Shown piece after piece: positions 12,801 through 22,300 of a stretch of 64,000 nt of DNA. Each line of letters opens with the position of its first letter. Positions within the stretch are counted from its first letter, which is position 1. The stretch spans positions 44,928,501-44,992,500 of the forward strand of contig NC_091255.1 of assembly GCF_042477335.2 (NCBI RefSeq), in the 5' to 3' direction. The DNA comes from Ovis canadensis (lineage: Eukaryota; Chordata; Mammalia; Artiodactyla; Bovidae). The translations under genes and the position numbers were made by a program. Under the pieces are notes generated by a model. The model did not search any database. It had not been told where the DNA came from and was given only the letters and a program-made list of their open reading frames with translations.

Positions 12801-13538
12801 CCACCCGTGGTCATCTCATCTGAATTTTGGAGTCTTCATCTCGAAGACTAAAAATCTTGGAGGCTGGTGGTTGTGGGAGGCAAGTAGGGGGAGGGAGGGA
12901 GGGTGTCAGAGGTGGTGCTCTGGGCTCTGTTCTGGGGGCTTCTGGCCTATTTTGCACCGTCTGTTTAGTTGCTTGGGGGAGCAGTGGTGAGGAGAGTCCC
13001 CGAGAAGTCTTTGGAACAGGGAGGGGCCTCAGCTACTGACTGGCTGTGTGACCTCGGACAAACTCACTTCCTATCTCTGGCCTCACTGAATCTGGCAGTT
13101 ATTCCAAGGCTGAAATCCTGAGTTGAGGGATAGGAGCCAAGGATTAGGGTGGGGAAGGGGCAAAGGGCCTGGAACCCTGCACCATTTACCCTCATCTCTC
13201 CCAGCCACTCCCATTCCAAATTTTTGCCCTGAGGGTTCTGATCCATCAGCAAGCCTGGGAGGTGGAGGCTGAGGGCTGGCAGAGCTCCAGCGAGAATACA
13301 CCTGGGGTACAGAGAATCCCGGGCTTGGGTTGGCCAGGTGTGGGGCTCTGGGGCTCTTCACTTCACCCTTGGATCCCTCCCCCAGAGTCTGGGGCTCAGC
13401 AACTCGCATGATCGGGCGCTGGTGAAGCGGAAGTTGAAGGAGCTGGCGGCGGCAGCTGAGAAGGAGCGAAAGGCCCAGGAGAAGGCTGCACGGCAGCGTG
13501 AGAAGCTCCGGCGCAGGGAGGAGGCCAAGAAGAGCTAG
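827..13538 (+). CDS. SAMD14: SAMD14, sterile alpha motif domain-containing protein 14 (nine coding exons)
   Basis: The coding exons are 827-869, 7969-8135, 8565-8853, 10020-10107, 10185-10259, 10365-10524, 12165-12284, 12372-12527 and 13386-13538. They join in phase to 416 codons plus TAG, against 417 aa that I recall for human. The first half is Ser/Pro/Arg-rich and low in complexity. A SAM domain lies at about residues 324-388 ([12 protein letters not shown] onwards). The last 30 residues are a charged Lys/Glu/Arg/Ala helix, probably coiled coil, ending EEAKKS. The ATG at 827 has G at -3 and G at +4 and gives the expected N-terminus [14 protein letters not shown]. The SAM and C-terminal parts resemble the neurabin family. 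Published work links SAMD14 to actin capping protein and Kit signalling in blood precursors; that is family knowledge and cannot be seen here. It lies tail-to-tail with PDK2. Confidence 0.95.
975..1107 (-). repeat. MIR SINE, left part (interrupted by BovB)
   Basis: The order of short blocks (TTTATTAAGTGCTTG, CGCCAGGTACCAGGC, TCACATGCC) follows the MIR consensus on its reverse strand. The element resumes at about 2870, beyond the BovB insertion. Confidence 0.65.
1108..2868 (-). mobile_element. BovB (RTE-type) LINE, truncated, with reverse-transcriptase remnant
   Basis: The whole stretch reads as reverse-strand BovB: the terminal block TTCAGTCACT near 1121, the middle blocks, and the 5' side of the fragment ending TCACGACAAGGCTGTGATCC. 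On the minus strand 1955-1461 stays open for 164 codons and carries the polymerase motif YADD within [14 protein letters not shown] second fragment, 2633-2418, is the more N-terminal part ([10 protein letters not shown]). Stops and frameshifts separate the two, so the element cannot move on its own. BovB is known as a ruminant LINE acquired horizontally. Confidence 0.92.
2869..3055 (-). repeat. MIR SINE, right part
   Basis: It continues the MIR begun at 975: AACCCCACAATAATCC, then GTGGCAGAGCTGGGAC and CTGCCCAACTCC, in the expected order. The BovB element lies between the halves. Confidence 0.6.
4399..4920 (-). mobile_element. Truncated BovB LINE 3' end with perfect target-site duplication
   Basis: It starts CAGTTCAGTTCAGTCACTC and runs through the BovB 3' region, ending ATAGCTTTT. 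The 10-base direct repeat CCAGCCCTAT flanks it exactly at 4389-4398 and 4921-4930. It is inserted in SAMD14 intron DNA that looks MIR-like on both sides. Confidence 0.92.
6246..6441 (+). mobile_element. Bov-tA-type tRNA-derived SINE with 14-bp target-site duplication
   Basis: It has the standard head CTTCCCTTGTGGCTCAGC, the B-box-like GGTTCAATCCC and the tail AACGACTGAGTGAC. The direct repeat TAGGTCTGAGAGGG sits at 6232-6245 and 6442-6455. Confidence 0.92.
7122..7327 (-). mobile_element. Bov-tA-type SINE, reverse orientation
   Basis: Reverse complement of the ruminant tRNA-Glu SINE: CTCAGTCATGTCCAACTC at the start and CACTGCACCACCTGG at the end. The flanks share CTGGAGC (7111-7117 and 7328-7334), probably the target duplication. 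Confidence 0.88.
7345..7530 (+). repeat. MIR SINE
   Basis: CCTCAGTTTGCTTAGCTGTGAAATGGG and the surrounding spacing follow the MIR core. Confidence 0.6.
7969..8135 (+). CDS. SAMD14: SAMD14 coding exon 2
   Basis: The acceptor is TTTGCAG and the donor AAG|GTTGGG. It codes for residues 15-70 (starts [19 protein letters not shown]) and includes a basic run [13 protein letters not shown]. It ends in phase 0 at GGK. Confidence 0.93.
8255..8400 (-). repeat. MIR-like fragment in SAMD14 intron
   Basis: CCAGATGAGGAAACTGAAGC followed by CACACAGTTAGTAAGTG is the reverse-strand MIR core. Confidence 0.55.
8450..8900. promoter_or_regulatory. Intragenic CpG-rich block over SAMD14 coding exon 3
   Basis: CG dinucleotides are dense here (GCCGCCGCC, CGCTCGCACGC, CGCCCCGCTCCG), unlike the surrounding intron. 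It covers a coding exon about 7.7 kb downstream of the start codon. It may be only a codon-driven GC peak or an internal CpG island; I see no clear promoter elements. Confidence 0.5.
8565..8853 (+). CDS. SAMD14: SAMD14 coding exon 3 (Ser/Pro/Arg-rich region)
   Basis: The acceptor is CCTCCAG at 8558-8564 and the donor GAAG|GTGAGC. It codes for residues 71-166: [18 protein letters not shown] onward, with the acidic patch [10 protein letters not shown] and Ser-rich [11 protein letters not shown]. Probably disordered, with many SP sites. Confidence 0.93.
9166..9490 (-). mobile_element. BovB LINE 3' end fragment
   Basis: CAGTTCAGTCGCTCAGTCG, then the 3' region through CATCAGAGCC to GGACTGGTTGGATC, matches the other BovB copies in this window. 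Confidence 0.9.
9720..9802 (-). mobile_element. 83-bp BovB 3' scrap inside an MIR
   Basis: CAGTTCAGTTCAGTCGCTC at its start and GGCTTCCCTGTCCACTATCT at its end. The flanks CATCTTATT (9711-9719) and CATCCTATT (9803-9811) look like a target duplication with one change. The MIR resumes beyond it to about 9950. Confidence 0.8.
10020..10107 (+). CDS. SAMD14: SAMD14 coding exon 4
   Basis: The acceptor CGAAAG has A at -3, which is weaker than the usual C or T. The donor is GG|GTGAGT. It codes for about residues 167-196, [14 protein letters not shown] then [11 protein letters not shown]. Confidence 0.92.
10185..10259 (+). CDS. SAMD14: SAMD14 coding exon 5
   Basis: The acceptor is CCCACAG and the donor AG|GTGAGA. 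It codes for about residues 196-221, [19 protein letters not shown], a basic segment. Confidence 0.93.
10365..10524 (+). CDS. SAMD14: SAMD14 coding exon 6
   Basis: The acceptor is CTCTGCAG and the donor CAG|GTGAGT. It codes for about residues 221-274, including [16 protein letters not shown] and SPKKSASQ. Confidence 0.93.
10796..11047 (-). mobile_element. BOV-A2-type composite SINE, reverse orientation
   Basis: Two related units are joined by AAAGTGAAAAGTGAAAGTG. The first starts GCTACTGCTAAGTTGCTTC, and the second has GTTGCTCAGTCGTGTCCGAC. Confidence 0.9.
11345..11548 (-). mobile_element. Bov-tA-type SINE, reverse orientation
   Basis: It runs from GCACTCAGTCGTGTCTGAC to TGAGCCACCAGGGAAGC, the usual SINE ends. 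A short TATTGT lies on both flanks. Confidence 0.88.
12165..12284 (+). CDS. SAMD14: SAMD14 coding exon 7
   Basis: The acceptor is CATCTAG and the donor GAG|GTAAGC. It codes for residues 275-314, [16 protein letters not shown] then [14 protein letters not shown]. Phase 0 at both ends. Confidence 0.94.
12372..12527 (+). CDS. SAMD14: SAMD14 coding exon 8 (SAM domain, first part)
   Basis: The acceptor is CACCCCAG and the donor AAG|GTGGGT. It codes for residues 315-366. The SAM fold starts at [17 protein letters not shown] and runs on through [19 protein letters not shown]. Confidence 0.95.
12528..13385 (+). other. SAMD14: SAMD14 last intron
   Basis: No coding sequence and no young repeat is recognised. 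A short MIR-like piece (GTGTGACCTCGGACAAACTCAC region) lies near 13045-13085. Confidence 0.6.
13386..13538 (+). CDS. SAMD14: SAMD14 last coding exon (end of SAM domain, coiled coil, stop)
   Basis: The acceptor is CCCCCAG. It codes for residues 367-416: [17 protein letters not shown] closes the SAM domain, then the charged helix ends EEAKKS with TAG at 13536-13538. Confidence 0.95.
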   Translation, partial: SLGLSNSHDRALVKRKLKELAAAAEKERKAQEKAARQREKLRRREEAKKS

Positions 13539-13738
13539 GGAGACGGGCGGGCAGGTGCTGGCACCCGGCTCGGGAAGCTGCTGGGCTCTGCGGGCACAGG
13601 CCGCCTTAGGAGGAGGGGCCTGGGCACCAGGCTTGGGTTGGCCTGGCTCCATGCTCTCAGGAGGAACAGCCCTCTCACCCTGTCATCTGTCTGGACCCAG
13701 ATCCCTCAGAAAGAGAGACCCAGGGGAGAGGACCCAGT

Positions 13739-13744
13739 AATAAA
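13739..13744 (+). promoter_or_regulatory. SAMD14: SAMD14 proximal poly(A) signal AATAAA
   Basis: A canonical hexamer 201 bases after the stop codon, followed by a T-rich GGACTTTTTGG stretch. Confidence 0.7.
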
Positions 13745-14966
13745 TCCCCTTGCAAGGACTTTTTGGCACAAAGTTCCTGGGGAAGTGGCAGATTATGGGC
13801 AGAGAGGCCAGGGCTGAAGCAAATCAGGGAGCCCAGAGGTGCCTGAGTGATTCTGACCCTGTTCCCTCAGGCCATGGGGGTCCTGGGGCTGCCAGTGAAC
13901 TAGGAGGCCTGCATACCTTCCAAAGGCCCTGGGCTCAGAGATATGGGCTGAGCCTCTCTGCAGCAGCAGGTGGATAAAGTAGTTCCTTTCCAGCTCTCCC
14001 AGGTGACTGTTATGTCGAGAGCTCTGCAGGAGGCTGGTGGGCCTGCAGCAAGTTGCACTCGAAGTAAACTCCCAGTCTGCACTCCTCAACAGGAGAGCAG
14101 AGAAGGCAGCCCAATTATCCTGTGTCATCTTTGCAAGGGCTTTAGAAGGAAGGGGGGTTCTCAGCAGTAAGATGATGCCCTTGCCGGTCTGGCCCTCCTG
14201 AGGCCCACACAAAGCCTGGGTTTTGACCGACTCTCCAAGTTGGGCCCACTTCTGCTGCTCCTGCAGAGGCCACCTGGAACCTCCCTGAAGATGGCAAACT
14301 TGGGAACTGGTGGGGACAAATGACATCCCCATCAATACCTAGATGGCCCTTAACTGGTGAATTCTCATCCCAGCCAGGCAGAGAGGCAAAATCTGGGAAG
14401 CCCCCTGAAAGCTGCTAAATTGAAAGGTTCATCAGCCCTCCCCAACCTGTCCTGGTTCTTATCAGGGCCTCCGTGGGCTCCAGAACTGGCCGACAGGAGG
14501 GGTGGGGCCCGCTCCCTGGGTGGGGGTAGAAGCCATCCCAGCGGCCCAGGGAAGGTGTCTGTCCTTCTAGGGTGAGTGTGTTCATGTCCAGGCATGGTGC
14601 TGGCCAGCCTTTGCAGCACTGGCCAGAGTTTGCAGTAAGGTCAGAGGCCTTAGACTAGAAACCTCCCTTCACCTTCTCCCACCAGCGTGGAGCAGCAGAC
14701 AGGCCCCCATACACCCACTCCCCTTGCTCCAGCCCAAGGGCTGTGGCTGTGACCCCTGCTCTCTGGGTCTCAATTCTTTTTTCCTTCCTGCTGTCTGTGC
14801 TGGGAGAGGGGCTTCAGAGGGGGGACTGGACATGGGGGCACTAGTACCACCTGGGCCCCAGAGGGGCTGGTGGGGAGGATGGAAAGCTCCCAAGTCCTTG
14901 AAGCCATCAGGAGCTATCTGGGCGCCCACCTGCATGTGAAGGGGGAGGCGGCACTTAGATTCTCTC
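13745..14966 (+). other. Downstream DNA or distal 3' UTR of SAMD14
   Basis: Unique-looking sequence with no repeat or gene recognised. It would be 3' UTR if the distal AATAAA at 14967 is used. Confidence 0.4.
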
Positions 14967-14972
14967 AATAAA
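14967..14972 (+). promoter_or_regulatory. SAMD14: Possible distal SAMD14 poly(A) signal AATAAA
   Basis: A canonical hexamer in CTCAATAAACAC, 1.4 kb after the stop. It would give a long 3' UTR if used. Confidence 0.4.
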
Positions 14973-15243
14973 CACTTATGATGTGCCAGTGGCCTTCCTG
15001 TTTGCCCCAGCTGGGGGTTGGGCTGGGCTCTGAGTGCAGCAGGGCCACAGGTCTGTCACTGGGTGCTGCACTGTCAAGTGTTCTGAACGGACGGCTGTGT
15101 CCACTGCTGTAGCTGGCATGCACTGGGTCTTGTCCTGAGCATGTCACGTGTCCATCACAGGGACTGCAGTCTGCATCCATTTGTACAAGAGGATCTCCCT
15201 CCCCCAGGAAAGCAGATGGGCCGCAGTCTCATTCTATCTCCTC
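14973..15243. other. Gap between the convergent SAMD14 and PDK2 3' ends
   Basis: Only about 270 bases separate the most distal candidate poly(A) signals of the two genes. No repeat or gene was recognised. Confidence 0.4.
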
Positions 15244-15249
15244 TTTACT
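15244..15249 (-). promoter_or_regulatory. PDK2: Possible PDK2 poly(A) signal AGTAAA (minus strand)
   Basis: TTTACT on the plus strand. AGTAAA is a known variant signal. It would make the 3' UTR about 0.9 kb. No canonical AATAAA was found between here and the stop on the minus strand. Confidence 0.4.
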
Positions 15250-16171
15250 GTAGATGTCACTGTCACCATCATAGCCACTGGGAGGAGCACACAACTTTAA
15301 CCCCCTGTGTGCTAAGGGGAAGGGCAGGGGCATTCGGGGCTATAAAACTAGCTATACACACACACAACATTCTAGGGAGAAAGCCACCCCAAGCACACGC
15401 ATGTCCAGGCACAGTGGGAGTTGGGGTCTGGAGCTCAGGGGCGACCGTGGGTGGTGGGTAGGTGTATGCACATGAGGACATGCAGGGGAAGGGCTTGGGA
15501 GGTGGCAGAAACATTGCTGGGGTTACCTACAGGGAGGAGAGGTTGGGTGGCTGACCTCTGTGTCCTCCCAGATTATTCGGCTTTAGGGGTGAGCCCCAGG
15601 TGAGAAACCCCTCCCTCCTACCTTTGACCTTAGAGAGGAGGGAGAGACTATAGGACCAGATCCCCAACCAGGGGTCCCCTCCCACTACCCCAGATGTGGC
15701 AGGCACCTGGCCCCTTCCCAACACTGACACCAGACCAGTGCCAGGGTACCGGCATGGGCCAGGACAGTAAGGCAAGCAGGGGCGTCCACTTGGAAGGCCA
15801 GGGCTGTGGTGGGCAGAGAGGGGGACCTAGGGCCCCTGGCAGAGAAGTGGCAGTTCTGGGCTCAGAGAGGAAGACTGCCATGGAAACGTGTCTCTGGAAC
15901 ACCCCATCAGGATGGAGACACCCTCCAACCCTCAGGCGTTGCCCACAGAGACTGGACCCAGGGAGGCCACCAAGGGGTCTCCATGGAGACAGAGATTGGC
16001 ACTTAGGGGCCACCACAGACTGCTCACTGCAGTGATTTCCAAGGAGACAGAAGCTGGTCAACAGGGAGAGTCTCCTGCACCTGGGGGGGCGGGGAATGGG
16101 GAGGGTCACCACAGAGGCTGGACCCAGCGACAGCAGTCCATTCTCCTGGGTGTAGGTGAGTTGGGTAGCTC
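15250..16171 (-). other. PDK2: PDK2 3' UTR (probable)
   Basis: Sequence downstream of the PDK2 stop on the minus strand. It holds a short CA run near 15354-15366 and a group of near-palindromic motifs at 15870-16050, including the perfect 14-base palindrome GTCTCCATGGAGAC at 15977-15990. Confidence 0.5.
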
Positions 16172-16312
16172 CTAGCTGGCACGGTACGTGGACGTGTTCT
16201 TGGGCTCCGTGCTGGGCACACACCAATCGCCGGCCTCCTGGATGGTCTGGTAGTGGCGCCAGGCTGACTTGTTGTAGACAGGCAGGCGCTCCACTGAGTC
16301 CGTGGACAGGGC
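16172..16312 (-). CDS. PDK2: PDK2 exon 11 (C-terminal tail, stop)
   Basis: The acceptor is CCCTCAG. It codes for residues 362-407, [18 protein letters not shown] then [20 protein letters not shown]; the stop TAG is the complement of 16172-16174. It holds the DW motif that cross-links the dimer tails in the family. Confidence 0.97.
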   Translation of the reverse strand, partial: ALSTDSVERLPVYNKSAWRHYQTIQEAGDWCVPSTEPKNTSTYRAS

Positions 16313-19300
16313 CTGAGGGGCATCAGGGTCAGCCTCTCCTGCTTTCCTGCACCTTGCCCACTCCCTGGCAGACCACCCTTGCCCAGTGGTGGGCTCCAGT
16401 GGCCACTAACTATGGCCCACATGTCAGCCCAGCAAGGTGCCACATTGGTTGAGATGACTAAACCAGAAAGACCCATGAAAGCGTCTGTCCCTTCTGTGGC
16501 TTGCTCTTGCCCGTTTAAAAAGGCTGTTCACTTAAAGGTCAGGGAGGGAGAGGGAGGAGGCAGGCTGTGTGACCTTGAAAAAGGTCATCAGCTCTGGGCC
16601 TCCGTCGCCGCCCCCTGAGCTGAATGAGTTCTCCATGCTTCCTCACAAGTCAAGGGTTCCCAGAACAGGGTCTCATTCATGCACCAGACTCACTGAAACT
16701 GCCTGCCAACTTAGGAGTGCCTGGTGGCTGGGGAACTATAGCTCTGCTCTGATTCTCAGTCTGAAATCAGGAAAAGATTGGAGGGGTGGAAAAGAAACCT
16801 AAGAACAGGCCTGACCTGTCAGCAACCCACCCTGGCCCCTTGGGCAGGCCTTGCAGGCAGGGGCCCTCACCTTGAGATAGATGACAGCGTCGGTCCCAAA
16901 GCCCTCCATGGAGAAGAGCTGCAGGTCTCCCTGGAAGTACTTGGCATAGAGGCGGGAAATGGGGAGCCCATACCCGAAGCCAGCCTGTAAGGAGGTGGGA
17001 AGGGAGCGCTCTGAGACACTGGGCCTGGGTTCCCTGGAGCTGCAGAGACCTATATGCTGAATGAGGATGGCTAAGCTTGGGTCGTACCGGGGGCCCCAGC
17101 ACCAGGGTGAGGAGGGGACAGGAGAGAGGGACAGCTCGGAGACGAGACGGGGACTGTGGGGAGAGGGACTCAGTCCAGTTGGGGAAGGAAGGCTGCAGGG
17201 CAGGGCGGGGGTGGGGAGCAGCAGGCAGGGCAGGAGAGGGGGCTGGCCCTGGTAGTCAGGGGTCTGCGCAGGTCACTGGGCACCTCTTTGTCTCTATTTC
17301 CCACACTTAGCCCCACCTATTCCACTGGGAATGGACACGGAGGTGCTGGTGAGCTGAATAATGCCGAGAGAGGTAGTTACTCGTGGAGAGCGAGAGAAGA
17401 CAGGGAGAACTGACGAAAAGCAACAGACAGACACCCACAGATAGGTAGGGAGGTGCAGGCTGGGGAGACGGAGGAGGAACAAGGAGAGACCCGGAAGAGC
17501 TGACCGACATCACACAGCCTACAGGATGGAGGGGCCGCGGGAGGCAGGGAAGCGAGTGATGGGCACGAGTGACAATTTGATAAGAAGAGACAAGAAGACT
17601 GACAGGCATTCTTCAGGAGGTCAGGGGGAACTGGAGTGAAGCCAGCTCACCAGTGGGGTTCCCCCGGTGCCAGGCTGGGGCGTGGGGGCTGTGGAGTACA
17701 TGTAGCTGAAGAGCCGCTCAATCTTCCTCAAGGGAACACCTCCACCTCTGTCACTCATCTAGGGGAGACGGGACGTGTCAGGGTCTCTAGACCTCAGTTT
17801 TCTCTACACCCCATCCTGATCTTCTCAGGTCTTCCTCACCCCCAGCATCTTCCCTAATCCCATCTCCTGGCAGGAGGGAAGTTTCCATACCACTGCTCTC
17901 GGGCCCTCAAAATCAAGGGTCACATACTTTGATGGAAAGATCTTCCTCGCCCAAGGCCACCATGACCTTGATAGGTGGAAGACTGACGCTGGATTCGTGG
18001 CTTTCCACAGTTGCCCGCATGGCATTCTGCAGTGGAGAAGGTGATAGGATCCGCTGAGAGCAGCCTGGAGCTAACCACCCCCCACCCTCACAAAGGAACA
18101 TCCCCCGGTCTCCTCACCTTGAAGAGTTCAAAAAGCATGTGGTAGAGGTGGGAGGGGACGTAGACCATGTGAATTGGCTGTTTGGAGTTGGATGCTGCCA
18201 GGGAAGTCCAGACCAAAGATCAGGAGATTGTCAAGAGGTCACCATTCAGCATTCATTCACCAGCACCTAACACCCACACTCAACCCCCATCCACTGTCCA
18301 TCCATCTGCTCATTCGTTTGTCCATCTATTCATTCATTGTATCCATTCATCCATTTACCTCTCCATGTAATATCCATCCGTCATACAGTGTCTGTCCAGC
18401 CATCCATCCAGTATCCACCCATTCATCAATCATATCCGTTCAACATCCACTCATGCCTGTCTACACATCCAACCATCCAATTGTCTTTCAGTATATTCAT
18501 CTGTTCAAACGTCTATCTTTTCCATCTATCCATTCACTCTGAGTACAGATCCATCCTTCCATTCATCCACTGTTTATCCATCCATCTGTTCATCATTTAT
18601 CCCCTCAAATAGTATCTATCTATCTGTGCTATACCTAGCCTACTCGCATTCACCTTGATACCAGAGTCCCCTGGAGAGCTTTTTCACCCAGGGGAGAGGG
18701 GAAGGGGCTACCCAGGTGATCCTGACACCAGCATCCTACTTCCTAAGAATCACTCTAACCTGGAGAGTTTCTTGGTTTTAGGGACTGAGTATCTTCCTGG
18801 TGCCTGGCACAGAGCTCTGTATGTAGCAGAAGCTCAATAAATGTGCAATGGATCAATGAATGAGGGAATCTGGGGCCCTGTGCTGGGCAAGTGGAGACAA
18901 AAAGTTGAATAGAATTCAGCCCTACCCTCTCAGAAATTCATGTCTAGACAGAGAAATGCACACCTCACTTTCACATCAGGTGTGCCCAGAGCTGTGTGCA
19001 AGGCTCTGGGCTTGACCCTGGGGATCCGGAAGTAAAGTGGCCTGTCTCCGCCCTTCGGTTTCTGCCCCCGAGTAATTTAAACAGTGCAATTCAGAGGTCC
19101 ACTTGGGGCAGGCAGGGCCTAACTCCTCTCTGGGAGGTCTGGGGAGGCTTTGCGGAGGAGCTGGACTTGAATGGGCTCTTAAGGGAAGACTAGGATATGG
19201 GCAGTGCGACTTCCAGGCATAGAGGCATGAGCGCCTCAGGTTTCTGGTGCACAGGCCAGAGGGGCTGAGGAGCGAAGGGGCGGGGGGGGTTGGGGAGGAG

Positions 19301-22300
19301 AGAGGTAACTTCCAGGTCTCTGGTCCTTCTCACCCCTCCACCTCCAAGGTGTTTATCCAGTTCACCCCCTTCTTTTCCTCTCTGCTGCCTTCCCCTCCCC
19401 TTGCCTAAACCTGCAGTGACCTCCTAACTGGTCTTCCTGGGTCCTCTCCTGCCTCCTCCAACCTCTAAATTAATCTTTAGAATGTTACTCAGATCCTGTC
19501 ATCACTGTGCCTCAAACCTCCAGTGGTTTCTCCAAATCCCAGCTCCCGTCTGCAGCCCACGGGCCCTGCATGCCCAGCCTCTCTCTCCCGCCCCTCACCC
19601 CTCAATCTCCTAACCCACCACACTGGTCCTTCTGTTTCTCAACTACTCCATCCAAAGTAGGACCCTTGTAGCTGTCCTCTGTGTCCATCATTCCCTTTCT
19701 TCTTTCAGTAATAGATGCCTCCCTCCCCCAAAGTTTTAACTATCATGTAACTGCCCAGCTAGACACTAAATTCTCAGCCTCCTCTGCAGCTGGGAGACTT
19801 AGGGAAGTGGTGTGATCAACTCCCAGGCCCTGCCTTCCACATCCTCTTTCCCAAAACTTCGCCAGGCTGGAACTGGGACGTGAGGGGGTATAGCCGGCTT
19901 TGACCATTCTATCCCAGGGGCTAGCAAGCGGAAAACCTCTCTCTCAAATTAAGCATTTTTGGATTCCAGGAAGATAGCCAAACTGGCATCCCATCTAATA
20001 CGCTGCTCCTACCCATGACTGTCAGGCTGTCTCATTTTGTTTCCTTCCTGTCATATCATGACCTGAAATTAGCTTATTATTCACTCACTGGTTAAAGGCT
20101 CCGTTTCCCAACCTCCCCAACACCAAGAATGTGAGCTCCGTGGGAACAGGGACCTTGCCTGTTGTGTTTACTGCTTAATAAATATTTACTAGGTAAATAA
20201 TAATTATGTAGTAATAGCTCTGCTTCTCCCTCGTTTCCTGACTCCTCATCACTTCCCTCTCCCATGTCCCCCGCCCTTAGACACGCACAGCCTCATTCAC
20301 TCACCATTGATCTCCTGGATCTCCAGGTCAGGAGAGGCCATGTAATACTTGTCACACAGGAGCTTGGCCATGTCGTAGGCATCTGGGAGAAGCAGAGGTC
20401 ATCAGGGAATGGGGTAGCCTCCCCGCAGCAGGCAATTCTCTTGGTATCAACAGTGGGTGTCACCAACATTAAACCCATGAGGATGTGGCCCCCACCCACT
20501 GGGGAATGGGTCACCCTCTGGCCAGGTAAACTTGGGGGTACACTGGGGCTCCTCTGTGGGCCAGGCACAGTGAGGACGACTCACCCTTCACCACCTCAGA
20601 GACATTGCAGTTGGGGTCGATGCTGCCGATGTGTTTGGGGTGGGCAGGGTTGGTTCTGCCGTCAAAGAGCAGGGCTACAGGCAGAAACGGTGGGTGCAGT
20701 TGGCGGGGCCATGTGCCTCAGCGCTCCCTCCCTCTTCCCCTGGCTCTCCAGGACCCCACCTCTATTTCTAACACTTCTGACCCTAACACCCTCTCCCCAC
20801 CCTCCTACCCTCTCTCCTCTGACCAGACCCTACAACCTCGAATCAGGCCAGTTTTGGACCTCTGCAAGCCTGAAACATCCTTCTCCGAAGTCTCATTCCC
20901 ACACATTCTACATTCTGTGAACCTCTGAACGGTGAACGGCCCTGTGCCTGCTCACTGTGCTGGTTGATGAGCATGCGGATGGAGATGCGGCTGAGGTAGA
21001 AGCGGTCCAGGAAGTACTGGATGTTCTGGTTGGAGACGGGGTCGTCGCCATAGGTGTCCTTGTACTCCAGCACGCCCTGAGCCATTGTGGGCACCACGTC
21101 ATTGTGGCGGTTCCGGATGGTGACCAGGGCGTCAGTGAACCTGCGAGGCAGGGAGATGTTGGCTCTGGGACACCCTCAGACCCTCCCTGCTCTGCCCTTC
21201 TCTCCACAGCGCCTTCACCCACTCGACTCTTCCCAGCCCACTCCTCCAGAAGGCCTCCCCAGACCTCCCACTGCCTGCCTGACAGCCTGGGAGCTCCACA
21301 GGGTGGGTCCTGGGTCCCCCTCCACCAGACAAACCAGGATTGAGGGCTGTCTCCCTGCTCACCCTGGATATCCCCAAGGACAGGGGCATTTCCGTCACCC
21401 TACAGGCATTTCTGCCCCTGGGGCTGCGGCTCACACCTGCCCTCCCGGCCCTAGCCAGGGCCTCACTCACTGGCTCAGGGTCCGATGGTCCTCAGGGTCC
21501 TTGTCCAGGAACTCCATGATGTCCAGGAGACTCTGGACATACCTGTGCAGGAGGGGAGGCGGCATCACCTTAGCTCAGGGCCAGGCCCCTGCCCCCCTGA
21601 TCTGCTGACCCAACTTTTACCCTGTGCCTTTGGGCTTCCCTGGTGGCTCAGAGGTTAAAGCGTCTGCCTCCAATGCGGGAGACCTGGGTTTGATCCCTGG
21701 GTTGGGAAGATCCCCTGGAGAAGGAAATGGCAATCCACTCCAGTATTCTTGCCTGGAGAATCCCATTTACAGAGAAGCCTAGTAGGTTACCGTCCACGGG
21801 GTCACAAAGAGTCGGACACGACTGAGCGACTTCACCTTCACCTTCAGTGGGCAGCACGCAGTGGGCTGCACGGGTTGACAAGTTGCATCACCAATTTCCT
21901 CACTCTGCTCCATCTGTATGTGACTCTCCCCGACAACACAGTAAACTTACTGTGCAAGAAAACCTCTAATTTGTTGGCTCTCAGAGGGCCTTTGCTTTGC
22001 TGTCCTAGAAGAGCAGTCTTCAAAGGGGCTTGGTGGCTGCCCCACCCACAGGGCTCCTGGTGAGAAGACTGAGGGCCAGACTGGGGAGGGGGCCTTGCCC
22101 AAGACCAGCAGTGACAGCAAGGCCTCCCCGGCCGTCGTGGAAACAGACCTAGTGTCTGCCTGCAGGGTCGCTGCTGTATCGCATGGGCCAGCCCAGCACT
22201 CTCACAGAGCAGAGGTCCAAGGAGACAACCTCACACGCTGACTCTGGACACCAGGAGCTGTCATCCAATTCCCAATTCCTAGGGAACTAGATTTTAAGTG

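Larger units (their letters stand above)
18195..20304 (-). other. PDK2: PDK2 intron 6
   Basis: It holds a long degenerate CATC repeat at 18270-18620, an MIR tail near 18790-18860 and L2-like sequence at about 19400-19720. No exon was seen. Confidence 0.6.

Noticed and set aside
18174-18620. His/Ser/Pro-rich open frames (up to 122 codons)
   Set aside because: They are translations of a CATC tetranucleotide repeat. The same applies to the minus-strand frames at 34-385.
20264-20920. 218-codon plus-strand frame over PDK2 exons 5 and 6
   Set aside because: It is antisense to well-supported PDK2 exons and the intron between them, and has no family match.
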